Shown here one piece after another: positions 32,935 through 45,495 of a stretch of DNA of 64,000 bases (its first letter is position 1; every line of letters starts with the position of its first letter). The notes under the pieces are model-generated. The model was not told where the DNA came from. It did not search any database and saw only the letters and a program-made list of their open reading frames with translations. Origin of the DNA: Plantago major (lineage: Eukaryota; Streptophyta; Magnoliopsida; Lamiales; Plantaginaceae); the NCBI GenBank assembly GCA_026545765.1, contig CM048841.1, forward strand, positions 70,492,217-70,556,216, given 5' to 3'. Position numbers and translations under genes: made by a program.

Positions 32935-32954
32935 TTTTGGCGTCGTCTGTGGGA
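32935..32954 (+). other. Primer-binding site of Tat-3
   Basis: TTTTGGCGTCGTCTGTGGGA directly after the LTR; one change (GCC to GTC) from the Tat-2 form. Confidence 0.6.
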
Positions 32955-32985
32955 ATCTTTACGAAAAGTTCCGTTCTCTTCAGTA

Positions 32986-35900
32986 ATGGCAAGAACAAGA
33001 AGGTCCGCAAGAACCAACGCTACTGCAATTGGCACGCTTGCTCCAAGGCACAGAGGTAGACCTCCCACTAGGAGAGGTAGGGTGGCAGGAACTCCTCCAA
33101 GAGATACGATGGATTGTCCAAGCGATGGCCATACTGCCAGTCTCTCTTCAGATAAGGAAAGAGCCGCTAATCTGCCAATAAGGACCCAGGTGCTTGGGGT
33201 CGAAGGACAAGTTCCTCTGTCAGGAACACATGGTCCTCCTCCAGGAAGAAACTTTACCCTTCCAAATGGGCAGATCATCCGTCCCAGCGAATTCGGGATG
33301 AATGAGAATCAGTTTGGCCTCTTACTCACCACTATTCAAGGATGCTTCGGATCGAACAACCTCCAGCCTCCTCAACCCACTCCTCCTTTGGCAATTCCGA
33401 GACAAGCTGAACCCGCACAATCGAGAAATGAGCATCGTCCTATCCAACAAAGGCTGGGGGAACAAGCTCATCTGGAAGATCTGAGGAATCTTCTCAACAG
33501 AAGGGCCGCTGCTTCTCACGAACAGCGAGGGAGAAGTCCAGTGATGCCACGAGTGGATGAAGTTGGAACCAGCCGGCGTGGAGCAAAACAACATGCACCA
33601 AGAGATCATGTGGCGGAAAGCATCTCGATAGTACCTATTGATGACCTTCCTCTAGATGTGGCCATCAACCCCAGGACTGAGGAGAAGCTAACAGCTGAGC
33701 AGATTTATCTTCAAAAAAAGGCCTTAGAAACGCAAATCGCCACTCTGTGCAAGATGGTGAAGGCACATGAGAAGGTAACTTTTAGAGCTCCCAATCCTCT
33801 ATGTGACGAGATCAGGAAGGAAAGAAAATGCCCTGACTCCACTATTCCAAACCTTGAACACTATTACGGATATACTTGTCCTATGGGGCACCTTACTAGA
33901 TACGAAAGTAAGATGGAGACAAACGGCCTGAATGACAACATGAAAGCTCTCAAATTTTCCACTACACTCTTTGGGGAAGCAATGGATTGGTGGACCTCAC
34001 TGCCTAATGGTTCCATCAAGTCCTATGATAATATCGCTTTCCTCTTCCTGAAAAGATTTGACAAAGCAAAGAAGAGAAAGAGGTCAGTTGAGCACCTGGC
34101 AGGAATAATCCAGAAAGAGCATGAGGACCTTAGAACCTTTCTTGACCGTTTCAATGCCGAAGTACGCCAAGTAGAACCTCATAGCATCAAAGAACGGGTC
34201 TGACACCTATATGCCAACACTAATAATGATGATCTCAGGAAAAAGATTTCCAATGAAGAAATCACAACTGAAAAGTACTTGGAAGATATCTGTGAAGGAG
34301 TCTTGTATGCAGAAGAGTATCGGCGAAATGTTCCGATAAGAGCTGGAGCCAAAAGGGGAAAAGAGCAAGTAAGGCAAGAGCCTCCTCCTCGTCAGGGAAA
34401 GTTTGAACAAAAAAGGGAACTTAGAGATAAGAGGGAATTCCCCAGAGAGAGGACTCCTCCAAGAAGATACGCCGAGTATACTCGCCTTAACAGACCAAGA
34501 TCCGACATCTTGGCTTCCATCGTTGAGAAAAACTTGGATACACAATGGCCAAAACCTACGAGGAGCAACAAGAAGAACAAATCTTCCAAGGACTACTGTA
34601 GGTTCCATAAGCAAAAAGGTCACTCAACGGAGGACTGTGTCCAGTTGAAGACATAAATAGAGGGGATGATAAGGAGTGGAAAACTGAAAGAACCTATATA
34701 TGAAGAGGAACCTTCCAGACACCAGAAGAATGAACAAAGAAGGGAGGAGCGTGGTTCGGAACCTCCGACAGGGTCCTTACCACCACCTCAGCATGCCCAA
34801 GGATACCGAGGGTACCACGATGACATGGATATGGAAAACCTCCCCTATAGCGGAGTTATCAATGCCATTGTGGGAGGACCAACTGGGGGAGACAGTCGAA
34901 ATGCAAGGGAAAGGACCGCGCAACACTTGAGAAACAACGATAGAGCCTATGCTCCTTCAGCCCTGAAGGGCACAAACGCCATCACCTTTGATGATAGCGA
35001 AATCCCCCCACCAACGTCTGGTGGAGCAGATCTCAAGGACCGCGACGTTCCTCTGGTTGTTTCTCTGGTTATCGCCACTTACAAGGTCAACAAAGTACTT
35101 GTCGACACAGGAAGTTCTTCCAATGTCATCTCCAAAAGGAACGTGGAGAAAATTCACTTGGGACAAATTCAATATGAGCGTGTTCATACTTCTTTGGTGG
35201 GCTTTGGAGGATCTGTAGTACGTCCCATTGGAAATGTACCACTACAAGTCTCTATGGGCACCTTTCCGACAAGAGTGACTGAGACAATCCTCTTTGTGGT
35301 AGTCGATAGAACCTTCGACTATAACGTGATCCTGGGCCGCCCAGGACTTAACCAATTCAGGGCCATCGCTTCTCCCCTGCACAACATGGTAAAGTTCCCA
35401 ACCCCGAACGGTGTGGGTGAAGAAGTGGGCAATGTTAGAGAAGCCTGGGAATGCTACATCATGTCAACCAGAGGAGCCACAGTACCCGTTCTTTCGGTCA
35501 CTAAGAGACCCAGGAGTCCTCCTCCTGTGGCTCTTACTCCACTAAAGGAAGAAATTGGTGTTGGGTCGCTCAGGGAAAAGTTCCCCAAAACTGCCAGGAT
35601 AGAACCTCATGAAGCCCTGAAAGAGGTTCAGTTGATCGAGGGGAGCTTGGAAAAGATAACTCGGATCGGAACGGAGATGAACACGGAAGTAGAGATGAAG
35701 CTCATCACATGCCTTCGAGACAATCACGATATCTTTGCCTGGAGCACCGATGATCTTAAGGGGATAGACCCAAGAATCGCAGTTCACCATCTGAACATGG
35801 ATCCAACGGTAATACACATCCGACAGAAGAGGAAAGACTTTGGGCCTGTTGAGGATGCTATCATAGCAAGAGAGGTGGACAAGTTGATGAAAGTAGGACA

Positions 35901-36039
35901 TATTGAGGAAGTCAGATATTCCGATTGGGTATGTAACGTGGTCCTCTTCGACAAGGCTCCGGGAAAGTGCAGAATGTGCAATGACTTCACTAGACTCAAC
36001 AAGTTTTGTCCAAAAGATCCTTATCCATTACCACGCATA
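32986..36039 (+). pseudogene. gag-pol: Tat-3 gag-protease-RT, single frame with two nonsense codons, truncated in RT
   Basis: All in one frame from ATG 32986 (MARTRRSARTNATAIG). Gag core DWWTSLPNG near 33984. TGA at 34201-34203 (CGA in others) and TAA at 34654-34656 interrupt it. Zinc knuckle CRFHKQKGHSTEDC near 34600. Protease DTGSSSNV near 35104. RT begins about 35690 and ends at PLPRI (36039), before the catalytic YVDD, which is on the inverted half. This copy best shows that Gag and Pol form one fused frame. Confidence 0.9.
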
Positions 36040-36828
36040 CAACCTTATGAACAATCATGTGGTTAGGGAGTCCAGAACAATTGATATTATTCAGAAACTC
36101 AACCGTGAACACTTCAGAGATACATCATCCACTCTACTCAAGCTATCAACGCTTAAATATTCAACGTACTCACCATGAATTTTGGATATGATGTACTCAT
36201 TAATCTCATCAACAATGGCATTTGTAGGTGTAAGAATGGCTCGATTAATGATTTAATTTGAATCTAGTGACAGATTGGCCAAGTGCTCTAACAATGATGG
36301 GTACATAATGTCAACAATTGTATTATAGGATCATCTACCTCTCTGATGAGTAGATCATCAGGTAGTTTTATATCAAGCTCACTGTCATTATTTTCACCAG
36401 CAACACCATCACCAACTTTTAAAATCCACTACCCGAACTGTCTGATCTCGTTTATCTCGGCAGGTGAATTTCCAGAATGCATGTGATGTAAAATTTGATG
36501 TTAATCAAGTCTATAGTTAATGTAACAAAACAAAAATATTGAACCAAAAAAATTACATGCAACATCATGTTTTTAGTTAAATTGAGGACTCACATGTTGC
36601 CCATATTTTGGATGAGCATATGTTGTATCCACATAAGAACAACACTCAACTTGTACCCGAATTGACAGAAGAGATTATCTTTTCGTAGATTGTATGTTGG
36701 TTCCCAGTCAATCCTGGATACAACGAATTGAACTATTCACTCTAAGCATCTTTATTGTTAAACGTCTCATCCACTATGAATTGGTTTGTAGCACTATTTA
36801 TGATGCCATCTGAAGGTATATGCATACC
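36040..36828 (-). pseudogene. Helitron helicase fragment 4 (Pif1-like domain), inverted
   Basis: Read on the reverse strand from 36828: FEGMHIPSDG, SLYPGLTGNQHTIYEKII (about 36730-36673), a degenerate site where the Walker A loop is expected (about 36635-36604), WILKVGDGVAGENNDSE (about 36428-36378), LPDDLLIREVDDP, and SGLPNHMIVHK at the very end. These follow the order of plant Helitron Pif1 helicases. About 200 residues between Walker A and WILK are missing and AT-rich DNA with a GTGAGT lies there, perhaps an intron or deletion. It continues at 51081. Confidence 0.75.
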
Positions 36829-36833
36829 TTCAA

Positions 36834-38328
36834 TGTAAAATCCCAGAATTTATTTCGGACCATCTATTTGAATTTAATTTGGAGAAGAGAAATTATTTGG
36901 ACCTGAGTTGCGATACGGGATTTTATAAGTTATTATTGTTATATATGGATTGATAAATTGAGGTGGGCTAAGTGGATTTTTATTGGATTTGTACTAGCAG
37001 AGGCCCATAAAAAGTATACTGCTAGGTCCTTAAAGTTTAGGTTAGATTATTGGTCTTCACGAAAAAGATTAAGGTTTGGGCAGTCAAGCTGGAGATCAAG
37101 AATCGAAGCCACCATGAGAATTTATTGTGGCTCTAAGGTAATTGATCAAATTCGTCACTGATATTGTTGGAAGTATATAGCAAGTACCATGTTGGATTCT
37201 TAACACTGGTTTAACATCTTACAGTATATACATACGTGCATGTGATCCTTGCAGTTGATTTTGGATTATTTTGCAAGTCTACATTAGGCAATGCATGAGC
37301 ACTAGTGATTGATTTGATGATGGCCTTTTGGATTGTCGATTTACTAGTAGACTTGGTCAAGTTGAATCCTGGTACATCAGTAAGATTTACAGATTTGAGG
37401 TAAGGGGTTTCTTTGACACTTTTGCTTTTATTTTCCGATATAAAATGTATATATGTATAGTTTTCAATTGACAAATAATTTATGGTTATTATATCATGTT
37501 ATGGGACTTGATATAATAGTCTTTTCGAAAAAGGATCAAGTATGTGAATTCCCAAAAGTATGTTTTATGATGCATGTGATGTGTGAAAATTATGTTTCTG
37601 TACATGGAGATAAAATATGTTTTGGCTATCAGTTTTGCCTACGCTCTGTACTAACCTCTCATGAGGGTTTACTGTTGGCATAGAAGTATACTTCCTACTG
37701 TTTACTGTTCCTTTCCATGGGGGAACCTACCGTTATTGTTTCCTGTTTAGGAAACCTACTGATTATGTTTCCTTTCGGGGAAACCTACTGTTACTTTTAT
37801 GTATGCCATTTTCCCTGCCACGGGATCTAATAGTGGCCTAGTGTAAAATCTGATTGAGCTAAACTACTGTCTTACTGTTTTGTGAAAGTACTCCATGTTC
37901 TGATTTTGGATATGTGAATTGTTATCGCGTGTATATAAATATGTATGTTTTACTACGCTGCTTGATCCGGTAGAAGTGTCATTGAAGCTCACCCTTACAC
38001 CCCCTTTCAGATCTTTAGTAAGTGATTGGACGAAGATACTCTGGAGTTGAGACGGTAGACATATGGTGGATTTTGAGAAGATTGTTTAGTAGCTGTTGCT
38101 TACTTTGATATTTGTAAAGTATAAGATGACTTGTAGTATTGGGATTGTTATGTATTGAGGACTTGTAATCATTGTTGTAATTACTTAAGGAACTTTTAGA
38201 TGCTCTGTTTGTACCACTCTAAGATAATTTATGTAGTTGAGGATTAAGTTGAGGCTTCGTCTTGGCGTGAGCCCATCTCACAATAGACGGCCGGTCGCGC
38301 CAAAGTATTTTGGTTTTGGGGCGTGGCA
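36834..38328 (+). repeat. 5' LTR of the Del-like element
   Basis: 1495 bp. Starts TGTAAAATCCC and ends GCGTGGCA (GTGACA in the other copy). A TATA-like TATATAAATA lies at 37932-37941. Three short inverted motifs around GTTTCC and GGAAACCTACTG occur between 37700 and 37797. Confidence 0.9.
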
Positions 38329-38831
38329 AAGGTGGTATCAGAGCCTAGGTTTCGGTCTGTTGGGTGTAGGTCCCAAGTCTGAATCCGTGAAGTGTTGATT
38401 TGGATGAAGGGAAACTCGAGGAGTTATGTTAGAGTCTTTGAGGAACCTAGGTAAGAATCTTTGAGGTTCTTAGGTTCGACTTTTCGAGGTTTATGACTGT
38501 GATTGGAAGAAAGTGGTGAGGTTTCAATTTGTTGGGGTATGTGTGATATGTTTGTGTTGATTGAGAGATTGTGTTAAATTTCTCGAAGTATGGTGTTTCC
38601 GAGTGTTAAATTTGTTGGGGTATGTGTGATATGTTTGTGTTGATTGAAAGTGGTATTGGACTTTAGATATGAAGTATGAACTCGTCGATGAGATTTCTGG
38701 ACCAGGTGAATGGTATTAGGATTGTTGTTGTGACAGGAAAATGTAGAAAATTGGATATTTGTGAGATTGGCGCAGTGGAAGCGTAGTGGAGTTAAGTTTT
38801 CAGGAGAAAACTTCTTTTAAGGAGGGGAGGA
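38329..38831 (+). other. Internal region of the Del-like element
   Basis: Starts with the primer site TGGTATCAGAGC (38333-38344) and ends with the polypurine tract AAGGAGGGGAGGA (38819-38831). No coding sequence. A 39-bp direct repeat occurs at 38526-38564 and 38609-38647. Confidence 0.85.
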
Positions 38832-39107
38832 TGTAAAATCCCGGAATTTATTTCGGACCGTCTATTTGAATTTAATTTGGAGAAGCGAAATTATTTGGAC
38901 CTGAGTTGTTATACGGGATTTTATAAGTTATTATTATTATATATAGATTGATAAATCGAGGTGGGCTAAGTGGATTTTTATTGGATTTGTACTAGCAGAG
39001 GCCCATAAAAAGTATACTCCTAGGTCCTTAAAGTTTAGGTTAGATTATTGGTCTTCACGAAAAAGATTAAGGTTTGGGCAGTCAAGCTGGAGATCAAGAA
39101 TCGAAGC
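38832..39107 (+). repeat. Proximal part of the Del-like 3' LTR
   Basis: First 276 bp of the LTR, matching 36834 onward. It breaks off at GAAGC (39103-39107), the target duplication of Tat-3. Confidence 0.9.
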
Positions 39108-40018
39108 TATTGAGGGTAAAAGTCCCCCAACCACTTAATGAATTTTCCTTGATTTCCTTTACTCTAAGTACCTAGACCACCTTCGAGTAAGAACCACCTT
39201 GCTTGCAAGAACCAAAGAGCAAGAGCCCGTAAGAACCGTCGTACTGATAAGAGGCGATGCGTAAGGACATGCACAAGTAGCTTGGAGGGGGGGGGGTTAG
39301 GACCCGGTTTGCCAAGCGTCAAACCGGTTAGAGACTTTACTCAAGAGAGACTGAAGATCTGCTCTATATAATGTTCGGGATTAGCTTATGTCTGATGGCT
39401 TACCTTAACATGGGGAAGTGTGCCATATTTATAGGAAATTCTCAAAGAGGGTGGACTCCTCTGGATCGTGCCAAGTGTAAGGCCTTGATCGAGCCACCAA
39501 GGCTTGTTTAGGCCCATGGCCCAATAATGACACTTAGACCATACCATTTTGGGCTTTTAGGGGTAGTTCAGTCATTATTGAGAGAGTTTTAGAGGGTGTG
39601 ACATAGTCTGCCGAGGTTCAAGGTCCGGAGAGGTTGGTCCGGACGCTTGGTCCGGACCAGATTAGGTACATCCATGGGGAAGTTCCCTAGGTTTGCCCAA
39701 CTCTTCCGATTCGGACCTTATGACTCGGACCTCCCTACTCTCTACTGCCAGTCTACTTGGTTGCTTGTGAGATTGTCATGTTGGATCCGAATGATCATCC
39801 ATTTCGGACCTCGATGGGTCGGACCTGCAGACCTAGGGTCGCACCCAGTATCTTTTAAGTACTCTGTCCCCTATTATAGGGAGAGCTGGACCCGGGTGGG
39901 TCGGACCTGAGGGCCTAGGGTCGGATCATTGCGTCTCGGGTCCTTTAGACAACTCGGGACGCCTCAGGATTCGTTCCAAGGCGCATATGACGGATTGGAC
40001 ATATTTTTCGTATCAACA
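39108..40018 (-). repeat. 3' LTR of Tat-3
   Basis: 911 bp. On the reverse strand it begins TGTTGATACG (40018) and ends CCCTCAATA (39108). Its outer end is mutated like that of the 5' LTR. Several percent diverged from 32035-32934. Confidence 0.9.
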
Positions 40019-41111
40019 TATGTCCCCCTAGTTTCCAAGTATCTTTGTAGAAGATAATTGTGGAACTATTGGTTGAGACCGATGAGGATGGGTCGTTCCT
40101 TGGTCCAATCCGCCTCTCGTAAGCAGAAAAAAGGTGTAATCCGTGCTTCGTAAGGTCCTTAACTTAGTCTCTATCCCCCCCCTTTTCTGTTTTACCTTTG
40201 TTGTTGTCCGAGGGACAAGGTTCGGACTGTAACAAAGTTAAGAAAGAAAAGGGTATTTGTAAGCGAGACTAAGTGTAGACTGAGAACGTCGGCGTTGTAC
40301 CTTTGGTAGGTTATGCGTTAATCCGTAGATGGGTGTCCTATCCGAACCAAACTCTCTTGTAAAGAGAAGGTCCGAAGGAAAAACGTCCGAGTGGACGAGG
40401 GTCCACGTATGGGCAAGTGATTTTTGCCTGGAAAAGTTCCGGGGCGTCCGACGGGTAGTCATCCGAGGCCTGAGTGTTGTCTTCCGCCCGAAAGTGGAGA
40501 AGTTTGTTGTATGCGTCTTTGTTATCGCAAAGTAAGTTTTTTGTACCGATTCATCATTTCACTTGGTATTATTGTACTACACCGTTGGATGATTTTTTAT
40601 CTACGTTTGAGATTTAATCTCGAAAAATCATGACGGTTGGAATTCCAGATATAGCCCTCTATAAATAGGGGCCTGAGTCGCTTTCATTCTTCACTTTTAG
40701 AGAGAAGATTTTTGTTCCTGAGCATATCCGAAGTAGTTACACCCGATCCGAAGCGAGTCAAGAGAGGTCCGTAATGCGTGTTTCCATGCGAAGTCAGCTA
40801 CCTTCCATCCACCCATTCGAATACAAGTAAGTTTGCTGCTTTCGTTGCGTGATTCCATTTCCTTTGTTTGTTGTCTTTTCCATTAAGCTGCTCGGATGTA
40901 TGCTCATGATGCGTAGGTTAGTAATAACCAATGTTTTGGCTATGTTGACTAACACCGAGTAACCATCTTACTGACTCCGAACTAATTTCGTCTGGTAGAT
41001 TCGCTTTCTTGTCCCCGATTTTTTAAATTTTTTCCTCCTTTTTTAATATACATAAACGGCCTCTCGGACTGCCATCTTAGAGCTTACGAAATTTCTTTCT
41101 CCTTTCCATAG
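40019..41111 (+). promoter_or_regulatory. Polypurine tract, promoter, leader exon and leader intron of the Tat-3 antisense gene
   Basis: Next to the LTR is the polypurine tract (TATGTCCCCCTAG on this strand, 40019-40031). The TATA box CTCTATAAATAGG is at 40658-40670. The leader continues to 40826; donor GTAAGT begins at 40827, and the acceptor ends CCATAG at 41111, one base before the exon that starts GATG. The TATA, donor and acceptor match those of Tat-1 and Tat-2. Only about one copy of the 30-bp upstream unit is present. Confidence 0.6.
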
Positions 41112-41112
41112 G

Positions 41113-44100
41113 ATGTCCGAGAGTGATAGTCAGAACCGATCCGAGGCTGAGGGATATGTCTCCGATGCGTCATCTTTATCTGACAGCTCCGAGGAGATTG
41201 ACATTGTTGGTGATGATGAGTCAGCAGAGCTGGAGCAATCTCCCCGTCTGAACCGAGAAGAGCCCGAGGTAAGCTCCTTGATTCGGTTAGTTGTTCCGGG
41301 TTCAGGGTCTCCGAAGCATCGGGATTACCTGCGAGTCTCTAATGTGCAGGGTGTTGGTGCGGCTCAAGAGACAAGCTCGCGGATTATAGGAGCTCGCCGT
41401 CCGGGCAGTGCTGGGAAGGAGCCCGAACTTCCGGTAGAGATTCGATCCCTCATTCGCAACCTAGGTTATAATTTTAGGAGTAACCCTAATCGAATTCCGT
41501 TTGTTCCCGATCCACAGGAGCCTAACATCGAGGAGGTGCATGATACCTCCGAGGCGCCTCCCGAGTTAGGTATGTTCGAAAAAGGTGTTGAGGATCGGGT
41601 CCAAGTAGTTGTTCCCCTTCGAAAGGTGGTAGAGTTGGGTTGGTCGTCCGAGGATGATAGAGTGGAGGAAGAGGTCAGTGCTGAGGATGTTGGTTCTGAG
41701 GAGGAGGAGGAAGAAGAAATGCTATCTGCCCATGTTTTTCGGAGGGCATCTGCTGGTCAAGCGGGCCCGAGCCACCAGATGACCGAAGAGGAATTGCCCG
41801 AGGGGCTTAAGAGGGGCGAAGACGTGTTCCGAGTGAAGTTTCCTCGGTCAAGGGACGAAGTTACTCACCCTGATCCGGAGGGTGAATTGAATGAGGATGG
41901 CACTTTGCCCACCTGTCCTTCGATTATTCTGGCTGAGGAAGTGGAGGAACTTTGGAGGAAGTACGAGATTCCGGAGTGCGTGGAAATTCTCGTTCCGGAC
42001 GAGTCACATGCTTTCTACAATCCGCCTTCGTGATACATGTGCGTCCATGAAATAAGTCTGCATTGCGGGTGGCGACTGCCCGTGTCGTCCGAGTTCCTGG
42101 AGATTTTGAGCAGCATGGGGTTAAGCCCGCATCAAATAATCCCCAACTCGCTCGGAAACCTGATGTGCTTCGGGGTAATGTGTAAATATAAGGACATCCC
42201 AGTCACATTTGATAACTTCAGAAAGTTGTTCAATATTAGTGTAAGTAATAGGAACACTTTGTTTTATACGTTCGTATGTCATCAAGCATACACATTTTTT
42301 GTCGACCCCCTTTCTTCTTTGGGGATTCACTGGTGGAAGAGATACTTCTTCGTCCGGCCGGCTCTGAAGCAAGGGCAATCCGAAGCGAACAGGCCAAAGT
42401 GGCAATTTGAAAGGAAATTTTTTCGAGGCAGGCTGCCAGACTGGAAACCTCCGGCTTGGAACGTCCCTTTATGGATGAAAGCTCTCCATCGGAATCAGGA
42501 TCCGGAGAAATACTTCTTCTGAGGGTTGATATGCCAAGCTCTTCCTTATCTGGCCGGCTTTTCAGAGCCAAGTTTCTGTGATGGAAAGAAGGACTTGAGT
42601 AACTGTTTCTTCCATCGGGCACGTGGTTGGTCTTCCGAGTCGGTGGTTATTTGCTTTGTTTGTAGTTACAAATTGTAAATTTCTGTTATCTTGCGTCTTA
42701 TTGTCACTCGGATGTCCAGATTTTTGGTTCGAGTACACCATGTCCACTATGCGAGAGTTGAAGAGGAAGCAGAATGCTGCGCAGAGAAAGGAAATGGAGG
42801 AGGTTACTCGGACCCAAATTATCAAAACTTCCACTGTGCTGCCAATGGAGGATCCTCGGAATGCCGCTGCTTTCCGAGCGGAAGAGACTCAGAGGGCCGC
42901 CGCGGGCGAGCAGGCCCAGACAATACCTACCCTGAACAAGGGTAAGGTAGTTGGTTCGAAGGGGGCCAAGAAACCTCCGAGATTTGTGTCTCGGAATCCC
43001 CCTGCCAGTGGCTTGAGCGCTGCAGCTGGGCAAAAGCGTTCGTCCGAAGGTCCAATCCCTCCGGCCAAGAAGGGCAAGGGAAAGATGAGTGATGCGCCGG
43101 AGCTGGAGTTGGATGCTGAGGTGGCTCGGTGGTCTTGCCTCAGGCTCGACGGATTGGGGAGTTGATCGCTGCTCAACGCAAGGTTTGATTATTTTCTGAT
43201 TGTTGTTACTCTCTTTGGCTCGGAACTGTCTCTCTAACTTTTTAATGTCGGTTGTTCTCGACTTCTTTGCCAGTGTAGGCGTGCTCGTGGTGGTCGGAGG
43301 CCACACTAGAGGAGGACTGGCCAAGTGAAATTGCTCGGCGGTTGAGATGTCTCGGTTGAATAGTGCATCGGAAATTTGAAAAAGACTATTTGTTAGGAAT
43401 ATCTGTTAGTATCTTGATCACTCATCACATGTTCTTATCTTAGCCAGAAAGGTGATTAAGTGCTCTTGGTTCACTTGAAAAGAGGAAATCACTGAGTATG
43501 ATTAGTCTAGTAAATTTTGTATTAGGATTATAAGTCCCTGAGTGTAATTTTTATTTCAAGAAGACCATGAAGATCAATCCTAGCAATGGAGCTTTTCTGA
43601 AGATTAGAAGACTGAAAATTGCACAAGGTTAAACTATGTCCTTAATCCTTTCTTGAGTATATTAACTTATTTTCGGGATATGATTCTGAACATATGACAT
43701 CATGAGTATGGAGCATGCAAGCCATTAGAAAGGCTCATGTATTCGTTCAGACTAAAGGACAATGAACAATACTATGCATTAAATGCATTGGCAGAAATGC
43801 TGCAAAAAGCAGTCCTCTCTGAAAAATGAGATAGTGACTTCTGAGTACATAGTTCATGATATAAACGGATATAATTTGATAGAGAGCACAACGGATACAA
43901 TTCAAACGCCTCTCAAATTTATCTATATATATCACACACTTAGATGCTTGAAGAACATACCTTAGAATGCTCTATCTTGCAAACTTACCATCAAGCAAAG
44001 TATTCTCTCAAGCACTCTACTACCCTTTCTGAAAGCTTTCTGTTGATTGAAGAATCACTAGTAGTTCTAAGTTGTCCTGAACCTTAACAAGAGATTGTTA

Positions 44101-45495
44101 TTCGTGAAAGAGTTGAACTATCAGATACCCTTTCTGAAGCTCATTCTCCAGAACGGACACCAATTACTTGGGTCAGTAAAGAGCAGGCTGCCATCCATTG
44201 AACAAGTGTATTAAGTAGTCTATTAGGCTCTCTGAAAACATAACTGAAAAGTTATACGAGAAGCCTCTCTGACAAACCTTATAACCAACACCATCAAGGC
44301 GTGGAGTAGAGGAAGTACTTGATTTGGGAAATCAGGGAATAACTCCAAGGTTATCTGAATAGAGGAAGTACTTAGCTCTAGGAGCTGGGGAATAACTCAG
44401 GGGGAACATTTGGTTGGGAACCATTTGTTTAGGAATCTTAGAATAAGGATTATTGTACGGTGAACTCAATTATCTGTTCTAGTGAATTCTAGGTCTCAGA
44501 AAGACCGAAGTGGATTAGTTGGAGGATTACGCCACCTCCAGATACCACTATACTTGCTGTGTTATTTACCTTTCTGTATTTACATTTCAGCAAAGCGCAC
44601 ACACACTTACTTATTATTTCTGCACTTACCTATCTTAAAGTCTTCCGCGCTCTGAATTTAAGTATCAGAAAACTGTGTTTATCGACAAAAGTTTTAAAAG
44701 ACTATTCACCCCCCCCCCCTCTAGTCTTTTACTTTGCCGTTATCTGGACCAACACTATTGCTGCCAAGAAGGAGGCTGATTCGGAGACGGCCAAAATGAA
44801 AAGCGCCATCCTAGCGTTGGGAGGGACTTGAAAGTTCACCAAGACAGCTTGGATGAGTTCGTTGGCATCTCCCGGAGCTTCAAAGATATGATGCTGAGTG
44901 AGCTGCTAAAGGTCCGGACAAGGGCCGTCCAGTTTTTCTTGGGCTCGGACTCCTAAAAATTCTTGCTCGAATCCAAGTATGACGAAGCTCGACAGGATGG
45001 GTTTGATGCGGCTGTGGGCCAGTTCCAGAGGAAAGGTTCGATTCCGAGTGGCTGTGACTTGGAGGCTGAAGGCGTTTCCGCTTTCAAAGAGGCCGATGGT
45101 TCGGACTTTGCTCCAGAGGGTGCTCAGATGAAGACTTTCTCCAATGCGAGTTTGTGGAGCTAGTCTGTAATGAGACAGAAGATAAGAAGTTCGACCACGG
45201 TGGTCCGTATCTTCCGCATTTCGTGCCCTGGTTGCTGATGTCTAGTGTCTTTGTTCCTTTGGAGGACCACTTGGAGCACAACCTAGACTTGTTGACTTTG
45301 CCCGGGCCTGTCCAAGGTTTCGATCGGGACTTGGACTTGATGCAACGATGCCCTGCCTTCCTGAAAGAGTGTCAGGCTCGGAGAGATAGGAGGTTGGCCC
45401 AAGAATCCAGAGAACGGGAGCAGGAACCTCCGGAGGGGGATGTCGGAGGCCCCTCCGGAACTCAGGCTGATTCATCCGAGCGGCGGAGAGAGTGA
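41113..45495 (+). pseudogene. Tat-3 antisense gene, Transposase_28-like, split by a solo LTR
   Basis: ATG 41113 (MSESDSQNRSEAEGYVSD). Exons 41113-42598, 42720-43182 and 43274-45495 with GT/AG junctions like those of Tat-1; the last exon is split by the LTR at 43391-44754. The codon that is TGA in Tat-1 and Tat-2 is CGA here. New stops are TGA at 42031-42033 and 42520-42522. The second coding exon is one base out of phase near 43130, so it is dead. An acidic Glu run (about 41695-41720), the conserved central blocks and the coiled-coil-like C-terminal exon are recognisable. Other breaks lie near 44820, 44955 and 45135. Confidence 0.8.
43391..44754 (+). mobile_element. Solo LTR of a SIRE-type copia element
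   Basis: 1364 bp, begins TGTTAGGAAT and ends GGACCAACA, flanked by CTATT (43386-43390 and 44755-44759). It is homologous to the LTR at 52786-54477, including the C-run before CTCTAGTCTTTTAC and a tandem GGAAGTACTT unit (two copies here). No internal sequence remains, so LTR-LTR recombination removed the body. It lies in the last exon of the Tat-3 antisense gene. Confidence 0.9.

Larger units (their letters stand above)
32035..36039 (+). mobile_element. Tat-3, 5' half (LTR-gag-protease-RT), cut by inversion
   Basis: Contains the 5' LTR, primer site, gag, protease and the N-terminal third of RT, then stops abruptly after CGCATA at 36039. The missing continuation (ACCAGCTAG...) is the reverse strand from 51080 downward. 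Only one base of the expected sequence is missing between the halves. The target duplication GCTTC/GAAGC is in inverted orientation, so the halves belonged to one element. Confidence 0.9.
36834..39107 (+). mobile_element. Short Del/Tekay-like Ty3/gypsy element (internal region only 503 bp)
   Basis: 5' LTR 36834-38328, internal 38329-38831, 3' LTR from 38832, interrupted at 39107 by Tat-3; the rest of that LTR is at 30804-32034 because of the inversion. The target duplication is TTCAA (36829-36833, and as TTGAA at 30799-30803). A tRNA-Met type primer site and a polypurine tract remain but no gag or pol, so it is a non-autonomous derivative. Lineage is inferred from the LTR style and the GGAGGGGAGGATGTAA end. 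Confidence 0.85.
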
